A stretch of DNA of 64,000 bases from RGIG9060 sp045645985 (GTDB taxonomy: Bacteria; Spirochaetota; Spirochaetia; Treponematales; Treponemataceae). Shown piece by piece: positions 25,536 through 35,131 of this stretch. Numbering within the stretch: the first letter of the stretch is position 1; every line of letters starts with the position of its first letter. Location of the stretch: positions 1 to 64,000 of the forward strand of contig JAZRJV010000020.1 of NCBI GenBank assembly GCA_045645985.1, given 5' to 3'. Both the position numbers and the translations under genes were made by a program. The notes under the pieces are model-generated. The model saw only the letters and a program-made list of their open reading frames with translations. It did not search any database and was not told the DNA's origin.

Positions 25536-28500
25536 ATGAAGAATGTTAAATATATTAGTGCAAGTGCTGGAAGTGGAAAAACTTATTCTCTAACTCAAAT
25601 ATTAACACAGACAATTAAAGATGATAAAGTTGAACCAGAAAATGTTATTCTCACAACATTTACAAAAGCAGCCGCTGCTGAATTTAAAGATAAAGCAAAA
25701 GCGATGTTCTATGCAAATGGGATGGTTAATGAAGCAGACCGTTTGGATCAAGCGTTAATTGGAACAATACATAGTGTTGCAGAATCTTTTATTCAAAAAT
25801 ATTGGTATGTTTTAGGTCTTAGTCCAAAAATTAATCCAATTGCAGAAAATGATTTAGAATTTTATAAAAATCAATCACTTATAAATTTACTTGAAGAAAA
25901 AGAAATTACATTTTTAAATTTATTTGCAGAAGAATTTAATATTAAAATAATAATGACAAATAAAATTGATTACGATTTTTGGAAAAATGATTTATCAAAA
26001 ATACTTGAATACACAAAAAATTATCAGATTACAGATTATAAACCAAGTATCGATTATTCAAAAAAAATAGCAACAGATTTTCTTATTAAATCAGAACACA
26101 TAAAAATTAATTTTGATTTACTTACGGAGATTATAAACAAAGCTGAAGAATTAAATAATGTTGATGAATCAGAAAAACAACTTGAAACTAAAAGATATAT
26201 TTCTAGACTTAACCATTTAGTAAAAAATAGAAAAACAAATTCTGTTAGTTATACAAATAAAATCATTGATTTATTAAAAAAAATATCCAATAAACATCTT
26301 CTAGATTTAATAAATGAATTTAATGATAGTGTATCTAATTTATATTGTACAGAAGAAGTTCACGCATTGATAAATAAATATATTGATATTTTATTTTCGT
26401 TAGCAGAAAGATGGAATAAAATTTATCAAGAATACAAAACAGAAAATCACTTAATTGATTTTTCTGATATGGAAAATTATTTTTATCAACTTCTCGATAA
26501 TAAAGAAGTTGCAAGTGATATTAAAGCAACATATAAATATGTTTTTGTAGATGAGTTTCAAGACTGTTCTCCAATTCAAGTAAAAATATTTGATAAACTT
26601 TCTGAGATTGTTGAACAAAGTATTTGGGTTGGTGATAAGAAACAAGCAATTTATGGATTCCGTGGTTCTGATACAGTTCTTACAAGTGCTGTAATGGATA
26701 TCATCAAAGAAAATGAAAAGAAAAATTTAGATGGATGTTCAACTCGTATCTTAGATAAAAGTTGGCGTTCTCTTCCTGAAATTGTAAACTTTACAAATAA
26801 AGTTTTTGAAAAAGGTTTCTCAAAAGAAAATCCAGATGAGATTAAATTGACACCAGTTCGAAAAGATGATAAAGGTTGTGTAGGTTATTGGTGGATTCCT
26901 GGTAAAAATAAAGTTATTAGAAATTCAGCTCTTGCCGCAAATATTGTTGAGTTGATTAACAAGGGTGAAAATCCATCTGACATTGCAATTCTTGCTCGAT
27001 CAAATGCCGACCTTAAAGATATTGCAACCTGTTTACGAGAAAAAAATGTTCCTGTGTATATTGATGAAGCTGGACATTCCGGCTCTGATACAGTTAATTT
27101 AGTAACATCATTACTTCAATTAGTAACTGACGAAAAAGCCGAATTACCAAAAGCACAAATCGCATTTCTTACAGAAGAAAATTATAATCTTAAAAAAATA
27201 CTTGATGATAAAATTGATTTTAATATTCAAGATAATAAAAAATCTCTTTTTTATGAAAACATACCTTTAGTTAAAAAATTATTGCAAGAAAAAGACAGAT
27301 ACAAACTTCAATCTGTTTCTGCTTTAGTTGAAAGTTTAATAATCGAACTTGATTTATATAATGTCGCAAAAAAATTAAATGATAATGTTGATACAACAAA
27401 ACTTCTTCATACAATTATTAATTCTGCAAAAGAGTATGAAGATAATTGTGTTTTGATGCATCTTCCAATTTCCATTTCTGGTTTCATAAGTTACATTAAT
27501 GAAAATGATATTTCTGTTTCTGGTTCAACCGAAGGCGTTCAATTATTTACATATCATCGTTCAAAAGGACTTGAATGGAAAACTGTAATTTTATTAAGTT
27601 GTGATAAAGATATTTTAGATAATAAAAATTTTATTAAAAGAAATATTTTTGGAACACAAATTATTCGTGAAGGAAAATCCACAAAAGAAAATCTATATCC
27701 TGAAGTTAAGATAAGTTTATTTCCAAATTTATTTGGTAATTCAAATATTAATCAAGCATGGGGAAGCATAATTACAGAATCAGAAAGATATAATGATTTA
27801 GTTGAAAATCTAAAAGAAGAAACTAAACGTCTTATGTATGTTGCAATGACTCGGCCACGCGATAATTTAATCATTGTTCTTAATGGAAGTAGAAACAAAA
27901 TTCAAGAACCAATGAAAGCTCTTTCACAATTGGATTTTGATGTATCTAGTGATTTTTTTAATGATAATTGCGATTTACTTGGAGTAGGCTATAATGCAAA
28001 AAAATTCGAAAATGCTAATTCAGAAATTCAATATAAACAAGAAGAAATTAAAGAAACAATTATAAATCTCAAAGGTGATGAAGATATAAATTATTTAGTT
28101 CGAGATTTGCAACCAAGCAATATGCCTAGTGGATATGTTTTTGCAACTCTTTATGATTGTAAATCTTCTATCAATATTTTAGATAATAAAAAATATGATT
28201 ATTCAGCTTTGGGAACTCGTATTCACGATATTTTTTGCACAATTGAAAATAGAACTGATGAAGAAATTTCTAATATGATTAAATCTTATGGCTTTGAAAA
28301 AATTGTTACAGAACCAAGTGAAATAAAAAAATCTTGGGAAGGTCTTATTGAATTTTTAAAAGAAAAATATGGACAAGCAAAAAAATTCTATCACGAATTA
28401 CCTTTCAAACACAAACTTCAAACTGGACAAATTGTAACTGGAAGCATGGACTTTGTTTGGGAAACTTCAGAAGGATGTGTTCTAGTTGACTACAAAACTT

Positions 28501-28664
28501 TCCCAGGAGATAAAGAAGAGTTGATAGATGAAAATAGTGAGTATTTTGTTGGTAAGTACAAAGGTCAAATGGATTGTTACGAAAACGCTTTAACTGCAGG
28601 TGGAAAAAAAGTTTTAGCTAAACTCTTATTTTATCCAGTTGTGGGTGTTATATCTGAAATTTAA
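25536..28664 (+). CDS. AddA-like UvrD-family helicase/nuclease
   Basis: A 1042-aa protein. Walker A SAGSGKT (near 10-16), Walker B VFVDEFQD (336-343), WVGDKKQAIYGFRGSD, TYHRSKGLEWK and MYVAMTRPRDN identify an SF1A helicase. The C-terminus carries a RecB-type nuclease with GTRIHD, D972 (GSMDFVW) and D985-Y-K987 (LVDYKTF). It is translationally adjacent to the AddB-like gene. Together they match two-subunit AddAB/RexAB end-processing complexes with a nuclease in each subunit. A hairpin terminator follows. Confidence 0.88.
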   Translation: MKNVKYISASAGSGKTYSLTQILTQTIKDDKVEPENVILTTFTKAAAAEFKDKAKAMFYANGMVNEADRLDQALIGTIHSVAESFIQKYWYVLGLSPKINPIAENDLEFYKNQSLINLLEEKEITFLNLFAEEFNIKIIMTNKIDYDFWKNDLSKILEYTKNYQITDYKPSIDYSKKIATDFLIKSEHIKINFDLLTEIINKAEELNNVDESEKQLETKRYISRLNHLVKNRKTNSVSYTNKIIDLLKKISNKHLLDLINEFNDSVSNLYCTEEVHALINKYIDILFSLAERWNKIYQEYKTENHLIDFSDMENYFYQLLDNKEVASDIKATYKYVFVDEFQDCSPIQVKIFDKLSEIVEQSIWVGDKKQAIYGFRGSDTVLTSAVMDIIKENEKKNLDGCSTRILDKSWRSLPEIVNFTNKVFEKGFSKENPDEIKLTPVRKDDKGCVGYWWIPGKNKVIRNSALAANIVELINKGENPSDIAILARSNADLKDIATCLREKNVPVYIDEAGHSGSDTVNLVTSLLQLVTDEKAELPKAQIAFLTEENYNLKKILDDKIDFNIQDNKKSLFYENIPLVKKLLQEKDRYKLQSVSALVESLIIELDLYNVAKKLNDNVDTTKLLHTIINSAKEYEDNCVLMHLPISISGFISYINENDISVSGSTEGVQLFTYHRSKGLEWKTVILLSCDKDILDNKNFIKRNIFGTQIIREGKSTKENLYPEVKISLFPNLFGNSNINQAWGSIITESERYNDLVENLKEETKRLMYVAMTRPRDNLIIVLNGSRNKIQEPMKALSQLDFDVSSDFFNDNCDLLGVGYNAKKFENANSEIQYKQEEIKETIINLKGDEDINYLVRDLQPSNMPSGYVFATLYDCKSSINILDNKKYDYSALGTRIHDIFCTIENRTDEEISNMIKSYGFEKIVTEPSEIKKSWEGLIEFLKEKYGQAKKFYHELPFKHKLQTGQIVTGSMDFVWETSEGCVLVDYKTFPGDKEELIDENSEYFVGKYKGQMDCYENALTAGGKKVLAKLLFYPVVGVISEI

Positions 28665-28672
28665 AAACAAAA

Positions 28673-28713
28673 AAGCTAGTATCCACAAACCGATTAGGTT
28701 AGGGTACTAGCTT
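28673..28713. terminator. Terminator between the AddA-like gene and purC
   Basis: Arms AAGCTAGTA (28673-28681) and TACTAGCTT (28705-28713) with an inner AACC/GGTT pair, between convergent genes. Confidence 0.7.
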
Positions 28714-28751
28714 CATATCAAGTTAGTTAACTGATAAATTTCAAAATCAAA

Positions 28752-29435
28752 TTAACGATTGTTGATAATTTTTGTTAATTCAACAGGGTCTACGATTTTT
28801 CCGTCTTTGTAAACTCTCATGTTTCCAGAAGCAATTTCATCAATCAAAATAACTTCACCGTTGTTGTATCCGAATTCGAATTTGATGTCCCATAAATCAA
28901 GTCCAAGTGTTTTCAAATCATCAGCAACGATTTTTGTGATTTTTAATGTTTGTTCTTTCATGCTGTTGAACATTTCTGTAGACATAACTCCAAGAGCAGC
29001 CAAACCTTCACTTGTAACCAAAGGATCGCCTTTTTCGTCATTCTTGAATGTACATTCTACATATCCACCTTCAAGAGGTGTTCCATCTTTGATATATTCA
29101 CCATAACGACGGATAAAACTACCTGTTGCAACTAATCTACAAATTACTTCCAATCCATGTCCGAAAACAGTTGCAGGAAGAACCTCCATTGTAGCATCTT
29201 CTAAATTTGCACTTACATAGTGTGTTTTAATTCCAGCTTCTTTCAATAATTCAAAATAATGAATTGAAGTTTCCAAGTTTGCTTTTCCAATTCCTTCAAT
29301 TGTTAAACCAACTGTATTTTCACCTGGATCAAAAACTCCATCTTTTCCTGTACAGTCGTCTTTGAATTTAAGCATTACATTGCCATTTTCAAGACTGTAA
29401 ACATCTTTTGTTTTACCTTCGTAAATCTTTTTCAT
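28752..29435 (-). CDS. purC: Phosphoribosylaminoimidazole-succinocarboxamide synthase (SAICAR synthetase)
   Basis: A 227-aa protein with the family's N-terminal EGKTKDVY, the CRLVATGSFIRRYG segment and C-terminal DLWDIKFEFGY followed by LIDEIASGNMR. It catalyses the ATP-dependent joining of CAIR and aspartate in de novo purine synthesis, in the cytosol. Length is slightly under the usual 235-240. AAGGAAT lies upstream of the ATG. Its base and codon use is richer in G and C than the surrounding genes, which fits an old chromosomal gene next to acquired DNA. No riboswitch is seen upstream. Confidence 0.95.
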   Translation of the reverse strand: MKKIYEGKTKDVYSLENGNVMLKFKDDCTGKDGVFDPGENTVGLTIEGIGKANLETSIHYFELLKEAGIKTHYVSANLEDATMEVLPATVFGHGLEVICRLVATGSFIRRYGEYIKDGTPLEGGYVECTFKNDEKGDPLVTSEGLAALGVMSTEMFNSMKEQTLKITKIVADDLKTLGLDLWDIKFEFGYNNGEVILIDEIASGNMRVYKDGKIVDPVELTKIINNR

Positions 29436-29831
29436 TGATTATTCCTTGATTGGATTAGATTCGTTAATATTTTATATAAATTATAAAAGTAAATCAATAA
29501 TTTATCAAAAAATTTTATGATTTTTTTATCGATTTTTAAGTGAAAATACTACCATATTTACAAGGTGTTTTTGTATATTTATACAAATTACAACGCATAA
29601 ATATACATTCAAACGGATGGTTTATTTGTAAAATTAAAAAAGACGTGCAGAAATGCGTGTATAACGTATTTTATTTAAAAAACGACAATTATCATTATGA
29701 AAGTGTAATTGATGTGTTTTGAGCCTTCTGTGTGCGTCTTATGGGTTGTTTTTTTTGTGAGTTTAAATATTAAAAAGTGCACAAAAAAATTAAATTGAAA
29801 AAAATAAGGAGCTATCCAAGAGGCAAGATAA
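29436..29831. other. Gene-free stretch upstream of purC
   Basis: About 400 AT-rich bases. A 60-codon frame (29540-29722) has no ribosome site and an implausible composition. The purC promoter should be at the left end. Nothing else was recognised. Confidence 0.5.
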
Positions 29832-29869
29832 AAAAAGTGTGTTGTTGAATTTTTTTCAACACACTTTTT
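29832..29869. terminator. Strong stem-loop of terminator type
   Basis: Thirteen-bp arms AAAAAGTGTGTTG (29832-29844) and CAACACACTTTTT (29857-29869). A and T runs on both sides allow action in either direction. It separates the purC region from the pseudogene that follows. Confidence 0.75.
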
Positions 29870-29952
29870 GAACTGTAAATTTTTCCTAAAAGAGTATAGT
29901 TGAAGTGATTTTTTTTACTTACAAATTGAATAAATATACAATTTTAATCTTT

Positions 29953-30228
29953 ATGGATTTACAAGAAAATAATAAATGGTCCAGTACTTGTCAAGGTTCT
30001 GTTCCTCAGGCTATTGTATGTTTTCTTGAATCGGAAAATTTTGTAGACGCTATTAGAAATGCTATCAGTATTGGTGGAGATAGCGATACTATCGGTGCAA
30101 TGACAAGTGCAATTGCAAAACCATATTATGGAGTTCCAAAATATTTACAGATAATTGCAAAATGGTATTGTCCTCGTTCAATGTTCAAATACATAAAAAA
30201 ATTAAAGAAAAAATTTAAGCTAAAATAA
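29953..30228 (+). pseudogene. C-terminal fragment of an ADP-ribosylglycohydrolase gene
   Basis: The 91-aa reading matches the end of DraG-like ADP-ribosylglycohydrolases: SVPQAIVCFLESENFVDAIRNAIS followed by IGGDSDTIGAMTSAIA, the second metal-binding segment. The N-terminal about 180 residues with the other metal ligands are absent; the DNA upstream is gene-free and a terminator-like hairpin sits 80 bases before. It is most likely the remnant of a deletion. Confidence 0.8.
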
Positions 30229-30560
30229 AGAGAAGGGAATGAGTAAATTTTTTACAGAAAGTACAAACTGTTCGTATAAAATATATTAGATTTCTACTAC
30301 TTAAATCTATAGTATTTATATAAAAACTAAAAAAAAATATTGAAATTTAATACATTTTTTTCGTAAAAAAATTGGTTTTATAAACTATACTATATGTGTT
30401 CAACATTAATCTTACAAAATACAAGGGATGATGAATGATAAGATGGGAAAAAATAACAAATCAAAAAAGGATTCCTACATGAATATCATCGTGTTAATTA
30501 GAATCAAACGAAATTACAAAGTTTGATTTATGCAAAACAAGAAAGGAGTGTAAATTTATT
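30229..30560. other. Gene-free stretch before the Sel1-like gene
   Basis: About 330 AT-rich bases. A 32-codon frame (about 30427-30525) lacks support. AAAGGAG at the right end is the ribosome site of the next gene. Confidence 0.45.
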
Positions 30561-31139
30561 ATGAAAGAAATTTTGGGAACCGGAAAAATTAATCATTCAA
30601 TTTGGTCTGAAAATGATTTAGAAGAACTACGAATAAAAGCTGCAGAAGGAAGTATTGGTGCAAAAATTGAACTTGCTGTACTTGAAATCGAAGACGAACA
30701 TGATGTTGAAAAGAATATCGCTTTTTTGGAAGATTGTGCTGAAAAAGAAAATTCTCAAGCCCTCATAAATTTGTATTTTCTCTATAGCTTAACAGATTAT
30801 GAAAAAGCTTTTTGTTATATTAAAAAAGCCACTGACCTTGGAAGTGCATGGGCTATGGAAATATTGGCTATCAATTATATGTTAAAGAGAATCTCTTGTG
30901 ATGAAGATGATTTGATAAAGGAATATTTTCTTGAACAAGAAAAATGGCATCTTGCATCCCATAAAGCTTCTGAAACTGAAAAAAATGACCTTTTGCCATC
31001 TGGCATTGTTTTAAATATGAATGAACTTGCTAACTTGTATGAAAATTCAAATCCAAAAAATCCTCTCTACAATACTGAAAAAGCTACAGAATGGAGAGAA
31101 AAAGCAAAAAACTTTGCAAAAGAAACAAACGAAGATTAA
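30561..31139 (+). CDS. Sel1/TPR-like repeat protein
   Basis: A 192-aa protein made of helix pairs with Sel1-like spacing (AAEGSIGAKIELAVLE, then CAEKENSQALINLYFLY and KATDLGSAWAMEILAINYML). Such repeats form protein-binding solenoids. No signal peptide. Small Sel1-like proteins often act as immunity proteins or adaptors, but no toxin is adjacent. Preceded by AAAGGAG and followed by a strong hairpin. Confidence 0.7.
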   Translation: MKEILGTGKINHSIWSENDLEELRIKAAEGSIGAKIELAVLEIEDEHDVEKNIAFLEDCAEKENSQALINLYFLYSLTDYEKAFCYIKKATDLGSAWAMEILAINYMLKRISCDEDDLIKEYFLEQEKWHLASHKASETEKNDLLPSGIVLNMNELANLYENSNPKNPLYNTEKATEWREKAKNFAKETNED

Positions 31140-31162
31140 ATAGCAGTCTTTTAAACTCGTTT

Positions 31163-31207
31163 TTTCTACACCTATTATTTAACAATGTAGAATAATAGGT
31201 GTAGAAA
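31163..31207. terminator. Seventeen-bp perfect hairpin between convergent genes
   Basis: Arms 31163-31179 and 31191-31207 are exact reverse complements (containing CTACACCTATTATT) around an 11-base loop. There is no long T run directly after it on either strand, so it may stop transcription by structure alone or act as an RNA stabiliser. Confidence 0.65.
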
Positions 31208-31279
31208 GAGAAAGAGTATGAAGTTTTTTTGCTTGCAGATTTCTGTTTGTAAAACTTAAATTTTGTTTTTTTGAAAAAT

Positions 31280-32302
31280 TTAAATTTCAATCTTACTTAT
31301 TTTTTCACGGCGTTTTAGCCAATCATCAACAAGTTCTTTTGGTTCAATTGGAATCGCTTCATCTGCCCATTGCCAAACCCAACGACGCACAGAAAAAAGT
31401 TGATTACTTTTAAAACTAAGAATTATTCCATCACCATCTGGACCAGGTTTTTTTTCATCAGGAATAATCGTTTGATTTTCCCCCCACAATCGATTTATTG
31501 CATATCGAGAAGCATAACCATGAAGATGAATTTTAAAATCAAGAAAAGTATCGTGGCACATACATCCGAAAGAGCCAATTGTCATTTTTCTAAAATCATA
31601 ATCTTTTGGAAGCGTAAAAACTTCATTTGTAATTTGTAAATTTTTTATTTCACTTAAAGAATAACGGCGTCGACCATTTTTAATTATGTCTAAACCATGA
31701 AGATTCCAATTTCCGTTATCAAAAATAAGTTGCCATGGTTGAATTCGTCGAGGATGAGGTTTTTCGTCAGTTAAAGATTTATAATCAAAAGTGATAACGC
31801 GATTTTCTTGCAAGGCTTTATCAATTATTCGCCAAGTTTCTGCAGGAACTTTTTTGTTCGGAGCTCCAACAAAAATAATTCTATCATTATCTGGTTTTTT
31901 ATTTATCTTAATATTTTCCAAAGACAAGTCACGAGCTTCAGTTGCAAGAGATTCAAAAACTTCTTGCGCTTCTTTGTAAAGTGGATTTCCTTTCACCATA
32001 TCCATTAAAGTTTTTATCAACTTAGCCGCTTTCGCTGCATTTTCATCGGTATAAAATCTTGGAAGTCTATACTGTGGATCGGTGTAAAAATATCCACTTG
32101 TTTCAAAATCGGTATCAATTGGTGCATTATATTTTTCTTGTAATTCTTCAATGTCACGATAGAAAGAAGTCTTGCTAGTTTTGATATCGTACTTCGATTT
32201 GAGTTCTGCAATAATTTCATTCCATTTTAATTTTCGCCCAGAGGCAATAATTTCGTCAATTGCTTGGTAGCGTTTTGATTTTTCTGTAAAATCCACAGCC
32301 AT
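31280..32302 (-). CDS. WYL-domain transcriptional regulator, second copy
   Basis: A 340-aa protein with an N-terminal helix-turn-helix (about 10-70, KLKWNEIIAELKSKYDIKTSKTSFYRDIEEL), a WYL domain (about 155-250, with PWQLIFDNGNWNLHGLD) and a WYL C-terminal domain. It resembles the regulator at 16079 in layout but differs in sequence. It is transcribed away from a lipoprotein operon. Two copies of a TTCCC...GGGAA palindrome lie between them, one only 20 bases from its start, so it probably controls itself and the operon. Confidence 0.88.
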   Translation of the reverse strand: MAVDFTEKSKRYQAIDEIIASGRKLKWNEIIAELKSKYDIKTSKTSFYRDIEELQEKYNAPIDTDFETSGYFYTDPQYRLPRFYTDENAAKAAKLIKTLMDMVKGNPLYKEAQEVFESLATEARDLSLENIKINKKPDNDRIIFVGAPNKKVPAETWRIIDKALQENRVITFDYKSLTDEKPHPRRIQPWQLIFDNGNWNLHGLDIIKNGRRRYSLSEIKNLQITNEVFTLPKDYDFRKMTIGSFGCMCHDTFLDFKIHLHGYASRYAINRLWGENQTIIPDEKKPGPDGDGIILSFKSNQLFSVRRWVWQWADEAIPIEPKELVDDWLKRREKISKIEI

Positions 32303-32321
32303 AATTTCTTCTCCGCAAAAC

Positions 32322-32342
32322 TATTCCCGCGACTTGGGAATA
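32322..32342 (-). promoter_or_regulatory. Palindromic operator TATTCCC-N7-GGGAATA, proximal to the WYL gene
   Basis: Seven-bp arms around GCGACTT; 20 bases upstream of the WYL regulator's ATG. The core TTCCCGYGACTTGGGAATA is repeated at 32431. Confidence 0.75.
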
Positions 32343-32430
32343 CACATCATTTATATTTTATATCAACATAAGGATTTGTCAACTTTTAATTTAGAAGTCG
32401 ATTAAATTTTTTCATAATATAAATTACTTT

Positions 32431-32451
32431 TGTTCCCGTGACTTGGGAATA
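32431..32451 (+). promoter_or_regulatory. Palindromic operator, copy proximal to the lipoprotein operon
   Basis: TGTTCCC, GTGACTT, GGGAATA. The non-palindromic centre is also conserved with the copy at 32322 except for one base, so both sites have the same orientation. It lies 82 bases before the ATG at 32534. Confidence 0.75.
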
Positions 32452-32533
32452 GAAATATGTAATGATTAGTATATAAACATTTGTTTTTCTACAATAAAAT
32501 TTTAGCAGTCAATAAACGCTGCAGGAGGTTTTT

Positions 32534-33172
32534 ATGAAAAAGATTATTGGTATTTTCTTGTTTTGTTTTGTAAGTTTATTTGCACTTACAAATTGCGCAA
32601 CAACTCCAAAAGTAAAAGATGTTTCTGGACCTACAGAAATTATCGAACACAAAGGAACAGTTTTTGGACTTGCTCAACCTGATTGGGTTTCTTCAGTTAT
32701 TGGAACTCCAAACCAAAAAACTTTAAGCAAAGCCTTGGGAATCGAAAAACATATTTGGGTTGTAACAAAAAACGGAGAAAATCTTGACTTCATTAAAACT
32801 TGGGCAGATCAAGTTGATGCTCGTGCAGAAATTTCTGCTTCTATAAATCAGGGGATTTCAGATTTTGTTGGTGCAACAATGCAAGGTGATAAAGCTGAAG
32901 TTGAAGAAGCTATCGAAAGATATTCAGCTCGTGCTTCTGCAATTACAGTTTCAGGCCTTACAAAAGAAACAGATTGGTGGATTTTATCTCGAACTAAAAT
33001 AAACAAAAATGAAAGGAGTGAACCAAAATATACATATTTGGTGGTGTACTCAATTGATGAAGACTTGTATGAAAATCAAATTAAAAAAGCCTTTAAAGAT
33101 GAAGATGATAAATTTGTTGAACAATTAATTCAACATCTTATGAATTACACAATGATAGAACCAAGAACTTAG
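32534..33172 (+). CDS. Lipoprotein, LPP20-like, spirochaetal type
   Basis: A 212-aa protein with a signal peptide ending in the lipobox-like FALTNC (Cys21), so it should be anchored in a membrane after cleavage. The mature part has QPDWV near its start, a helical ARAEISASINQGI segment and a WWILSRTKI...YTYLVVYSI strand region, a pattern like LPP20-family envelope lipoproteins. AGGAGG precedes the start. First gene of a four-gene envelope operon. Confidence 0.75.
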   Translation: MKKIIGIFLFCFVSLFALTNCATTPKVKDVSGPTEIIEHKGTVFGLAQPDWVSSVIGTPNQKTLSKALGIEKHIWVVTKNGENLDFIKTWADQVDARAEISASINQGISDFVGATMQGDKAEVEEAIERYSARASAITVSGLTKETDWWILSRTKINKNERSEPKYTYLVVYSIDEDLYENQIKKAFKDEDDKFVEQLIQHLMNYTMIEPRT

Positions 33173-33207
33173 TTTTAATTTTTGAATAATGTATAAGGAG
33201 AGTTGAA

Positions 33208-34182
33208 ATGAAAAGATTTTTTGTTACCTCATTAATTTTATTTTTAACTTCAACTCTCTGTTATACTGCAATACCAAAATGGATTTTAGATTTAGAAAAA
33301 GTTTTTCCCTCAGAAAAATATATAAGAGCAATAGGTGAGGGAAGTTCAATTACTTTAGCAAAAAAATCTGCTCTTTCAGAATTAAGTTCTTTTTTTGAAC
33401 AAACAATTCAAACTAAGATTTATGCCACAAAAAAAATTACACAAAATAATTTTGTTATAGAAGAATTTTCAAATATTCAGCAGGATTTTTTGTCTTCGAC
33501 AAATACAGAAATTTATCAAGTTGAATATTCTGATATTTATTTCAATAAGAAAAATCAAAGATATTATGTTTGCGCTTATATTAACAAAGAAAATTTATGG
33601 AATTTTATTTTAAAAAAAATTGATTCAAATATTTTGAATTGTAATATTATTTTAGAAGAAATTAAAAATCAAAGTGAACCTCTTAGGAAAGTTTTTTATT
33701 ACAAGAAGATTAAAGATTGTTATTATGAATTTTACAAAGTTTATCAAATTGCACTTTGTATTTATCCAAATAAATGCGATAACTTTATAGAATTTTCTAA
33801 AATACTTAATGAAGAAATTATTAAACTAAAAAAACTAATCGGTGAAATTTCTGTAAAGATAAATACAATAGGCGATAAAAGAAAAATTATTGAATCAAAA
33901 ATTTTTCAACTTCTTGCAAAAACGGGTTTTTTGATTTCTTCACAAAAAGGAATGTATCAATTAAACACAGAAATTTTTTTGGACGAAAACGAATTTAATG
34001 GAATATATTCAACTCAACCTAAAATTAAATTTTCGATTTATAAAAATTCACAAATAATAAAATCTTTCGTAATTATATGTGAAAATTTTTCTACATATAA
34101 TTATCAAACATTAGAAAGAAAACAAATCAGCTTGATTGAAGAATACTTAGATAAATTTTTTCTAACCGAATTTTTTGAATAG
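33208..34182 (+). CDS. LPP20-family exported protein
   Basis: A 324-aa protein with an uncleaved or cleaved signal sequence (1-20, ending SAxCYTA-like) and then the LPP20 pattern: PKWILDLEKVFPSEKYIRAIGEGSS followed by AKKSALSELSSFFEQTI and YYVCAYINKENLW. The C-terminal half is unlike the family core and has a helical and strand mix. AAGGAGAG lies upstream of its ATG. It lies between the lipoprotein and the CsgG-like gene, so all three may form one envelope complex. Confidence 0.75.
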   Translation: MKRFFVTSLILFLTSTLCYTAIPKWILDLEKVFPSEKYIRAIGEGSSITLAKKSALSELSSFFEQTIQTKIYATKKITQNNFVIEEFSNIQQDFLSSTNTEIYQVEYSDIYFNKKNQRYYVCAYINKENLWNFILKKIDSNILNCNIILEEIKNQSEPLRKVFYYKKIKDCYYEFYKVYQIALCIYPNKCDNFIEFSKILNEEIIKLKKLIGEISVKINTIGDKRKIIESKIFQLLAKTGFLISSQKGMYQLNTEIFLDENEFNGIYSTQPKIKFSIYKNSQIIKSFVIICENFSTYNYQTLERKQISLIEEYLDKFFLTEFFE

Positions 34183-34197
34183 ACTTTGGAGGTAAAG

Positions 34198-35112
34198 ATG
34201 AATAGAACTGTGTTTTTGTTTTTTATTTTAATTATTTTTTCGATTAATTTATATGCACGACCTTCTATTGATGAAGCAATTTCAATGGCCGCTTTTGACA
34301 TTGCAGATAAATGTGAAGCAAATTCAATTCTTGTAATTGATGACTTTACAAGTCCTACATCCAAAATGACACTTTACATTCGGGAACAACTTGCCGATTC
34401 AATTTTTTCTGAAGACGGACTTTTACAAATCGTTACACGGGAACACATGGACAAAGTTGAAAAAGAACTCAATTTTCAAAACTCTGGAATCGTAAACGAA
34501 AAAACAATTTTGTCAGTTGCAAAACGACTTGGTGCCCAATTATTAGTTTTCGGAAAAATTGAAGAATATAATAATGGATATATGTTAAGAGTACGAATTT
34601 TAGATATTGAAACTGGTTCATATCTTTTTAGAAAATACTACGATATTAAGCATTCTGAAAAAACTGAACAACTTTTAGGTTCTTCTTCAATAAAGAAAAA
34701 AATTTCTGTAGGTCTAATTGCAGAAGGAAACAAAAATTCACTTGATTATATCGCACCTTCTGTTGGCTTTGTTTTTAATTTTGCACCAGGAAAAAAAATT
34801 GCCTTAGGAACAAAATTGTGTTTAAGCTACGACATAGGAGAAAGAAACAATCAATTCTATACACTTGAAACTCTCGGGCTGTTAAGATTTTATATCAGTT
34901 CCTTTTCAGGAAAACCTGCATCTGGATTTTTTCTTGAACTTCAATGTGGAAATTCCTGCTTACTTGTTAATTCAGAAGTTTATTCTATTTTTAATTTTGG
35001 TGGTTGCACAGGATATAGAATTACAATGGGAAAATTTTTTCTAGAATCGGAATTGCGAGTTGGTCATCCATATCTTGTTGGAGCGGGAATAAATTTTGGT
35101 TTTCAATTTTAA
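34198..35112 (+). CDS. CsgG-like exported protein
   Basis: A 304-aa protein. After a signal peptide (1-19) comes a CsgG-like core: SILVIDDFTSPTSKMTLYIREQLADSIF, the IVTREHMDKVEKELNFQNSG segment, then AKRLGAQLLVFGKIEEYNNGY. The C-terminal 150 residues form a strand-rich region ending in aromatic FGFQF, like an outer-membrane barrel. I use the ATG at 34198, which has GGAGGT six bases before it, not the TTG at 34186. It probably acts in the envelope with its neighbours. Confidence 0.75.
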   Translation: MNRTVFLFFILIIFSINLYARPSIDEAISMAAFDIADKCEANSILVIDDFTSPTSKMTLYIREQLADSIFSEDGLLQIVTREHMDKVEKELNFQNSGIVNEKTILSVAKRLGAQLLVFGKIEEYNNGYMLRVRILDIETGSYLFRKYYDIKHSEKTEQLLGSSSIKKKISVGLIAEGNKNSLDYIAPSVGFVFNFAPGKKIALGTKLCLSYDIGERNNQFYTLETLGLLRFYISSFSGKPASGFFLELQCGNSCLLVNSEVYSIFNFGGCTGYRITMGKFFLESELRVGHPYLVGAGINFGFQF

Positions 35113-35131
35113 TTTTTTTAAGGAATACAAT

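Noticed and set aside
29540..29722. 60-aa frame upstream of purC
   Set aside because: No ribosome site, odd composition, no neighbours in the same direction.
30427..30525. 32-codon frame before the Sel1-like gene
   Set aside because: Weak ribosome site and low-complexity composition; likely chance.
32378..32410. A further TTGTCAA site before the lipoprotein operon
   Set aside because: The downstream TTATA half is not present at 27 bases, so it was not counted with the shared element.
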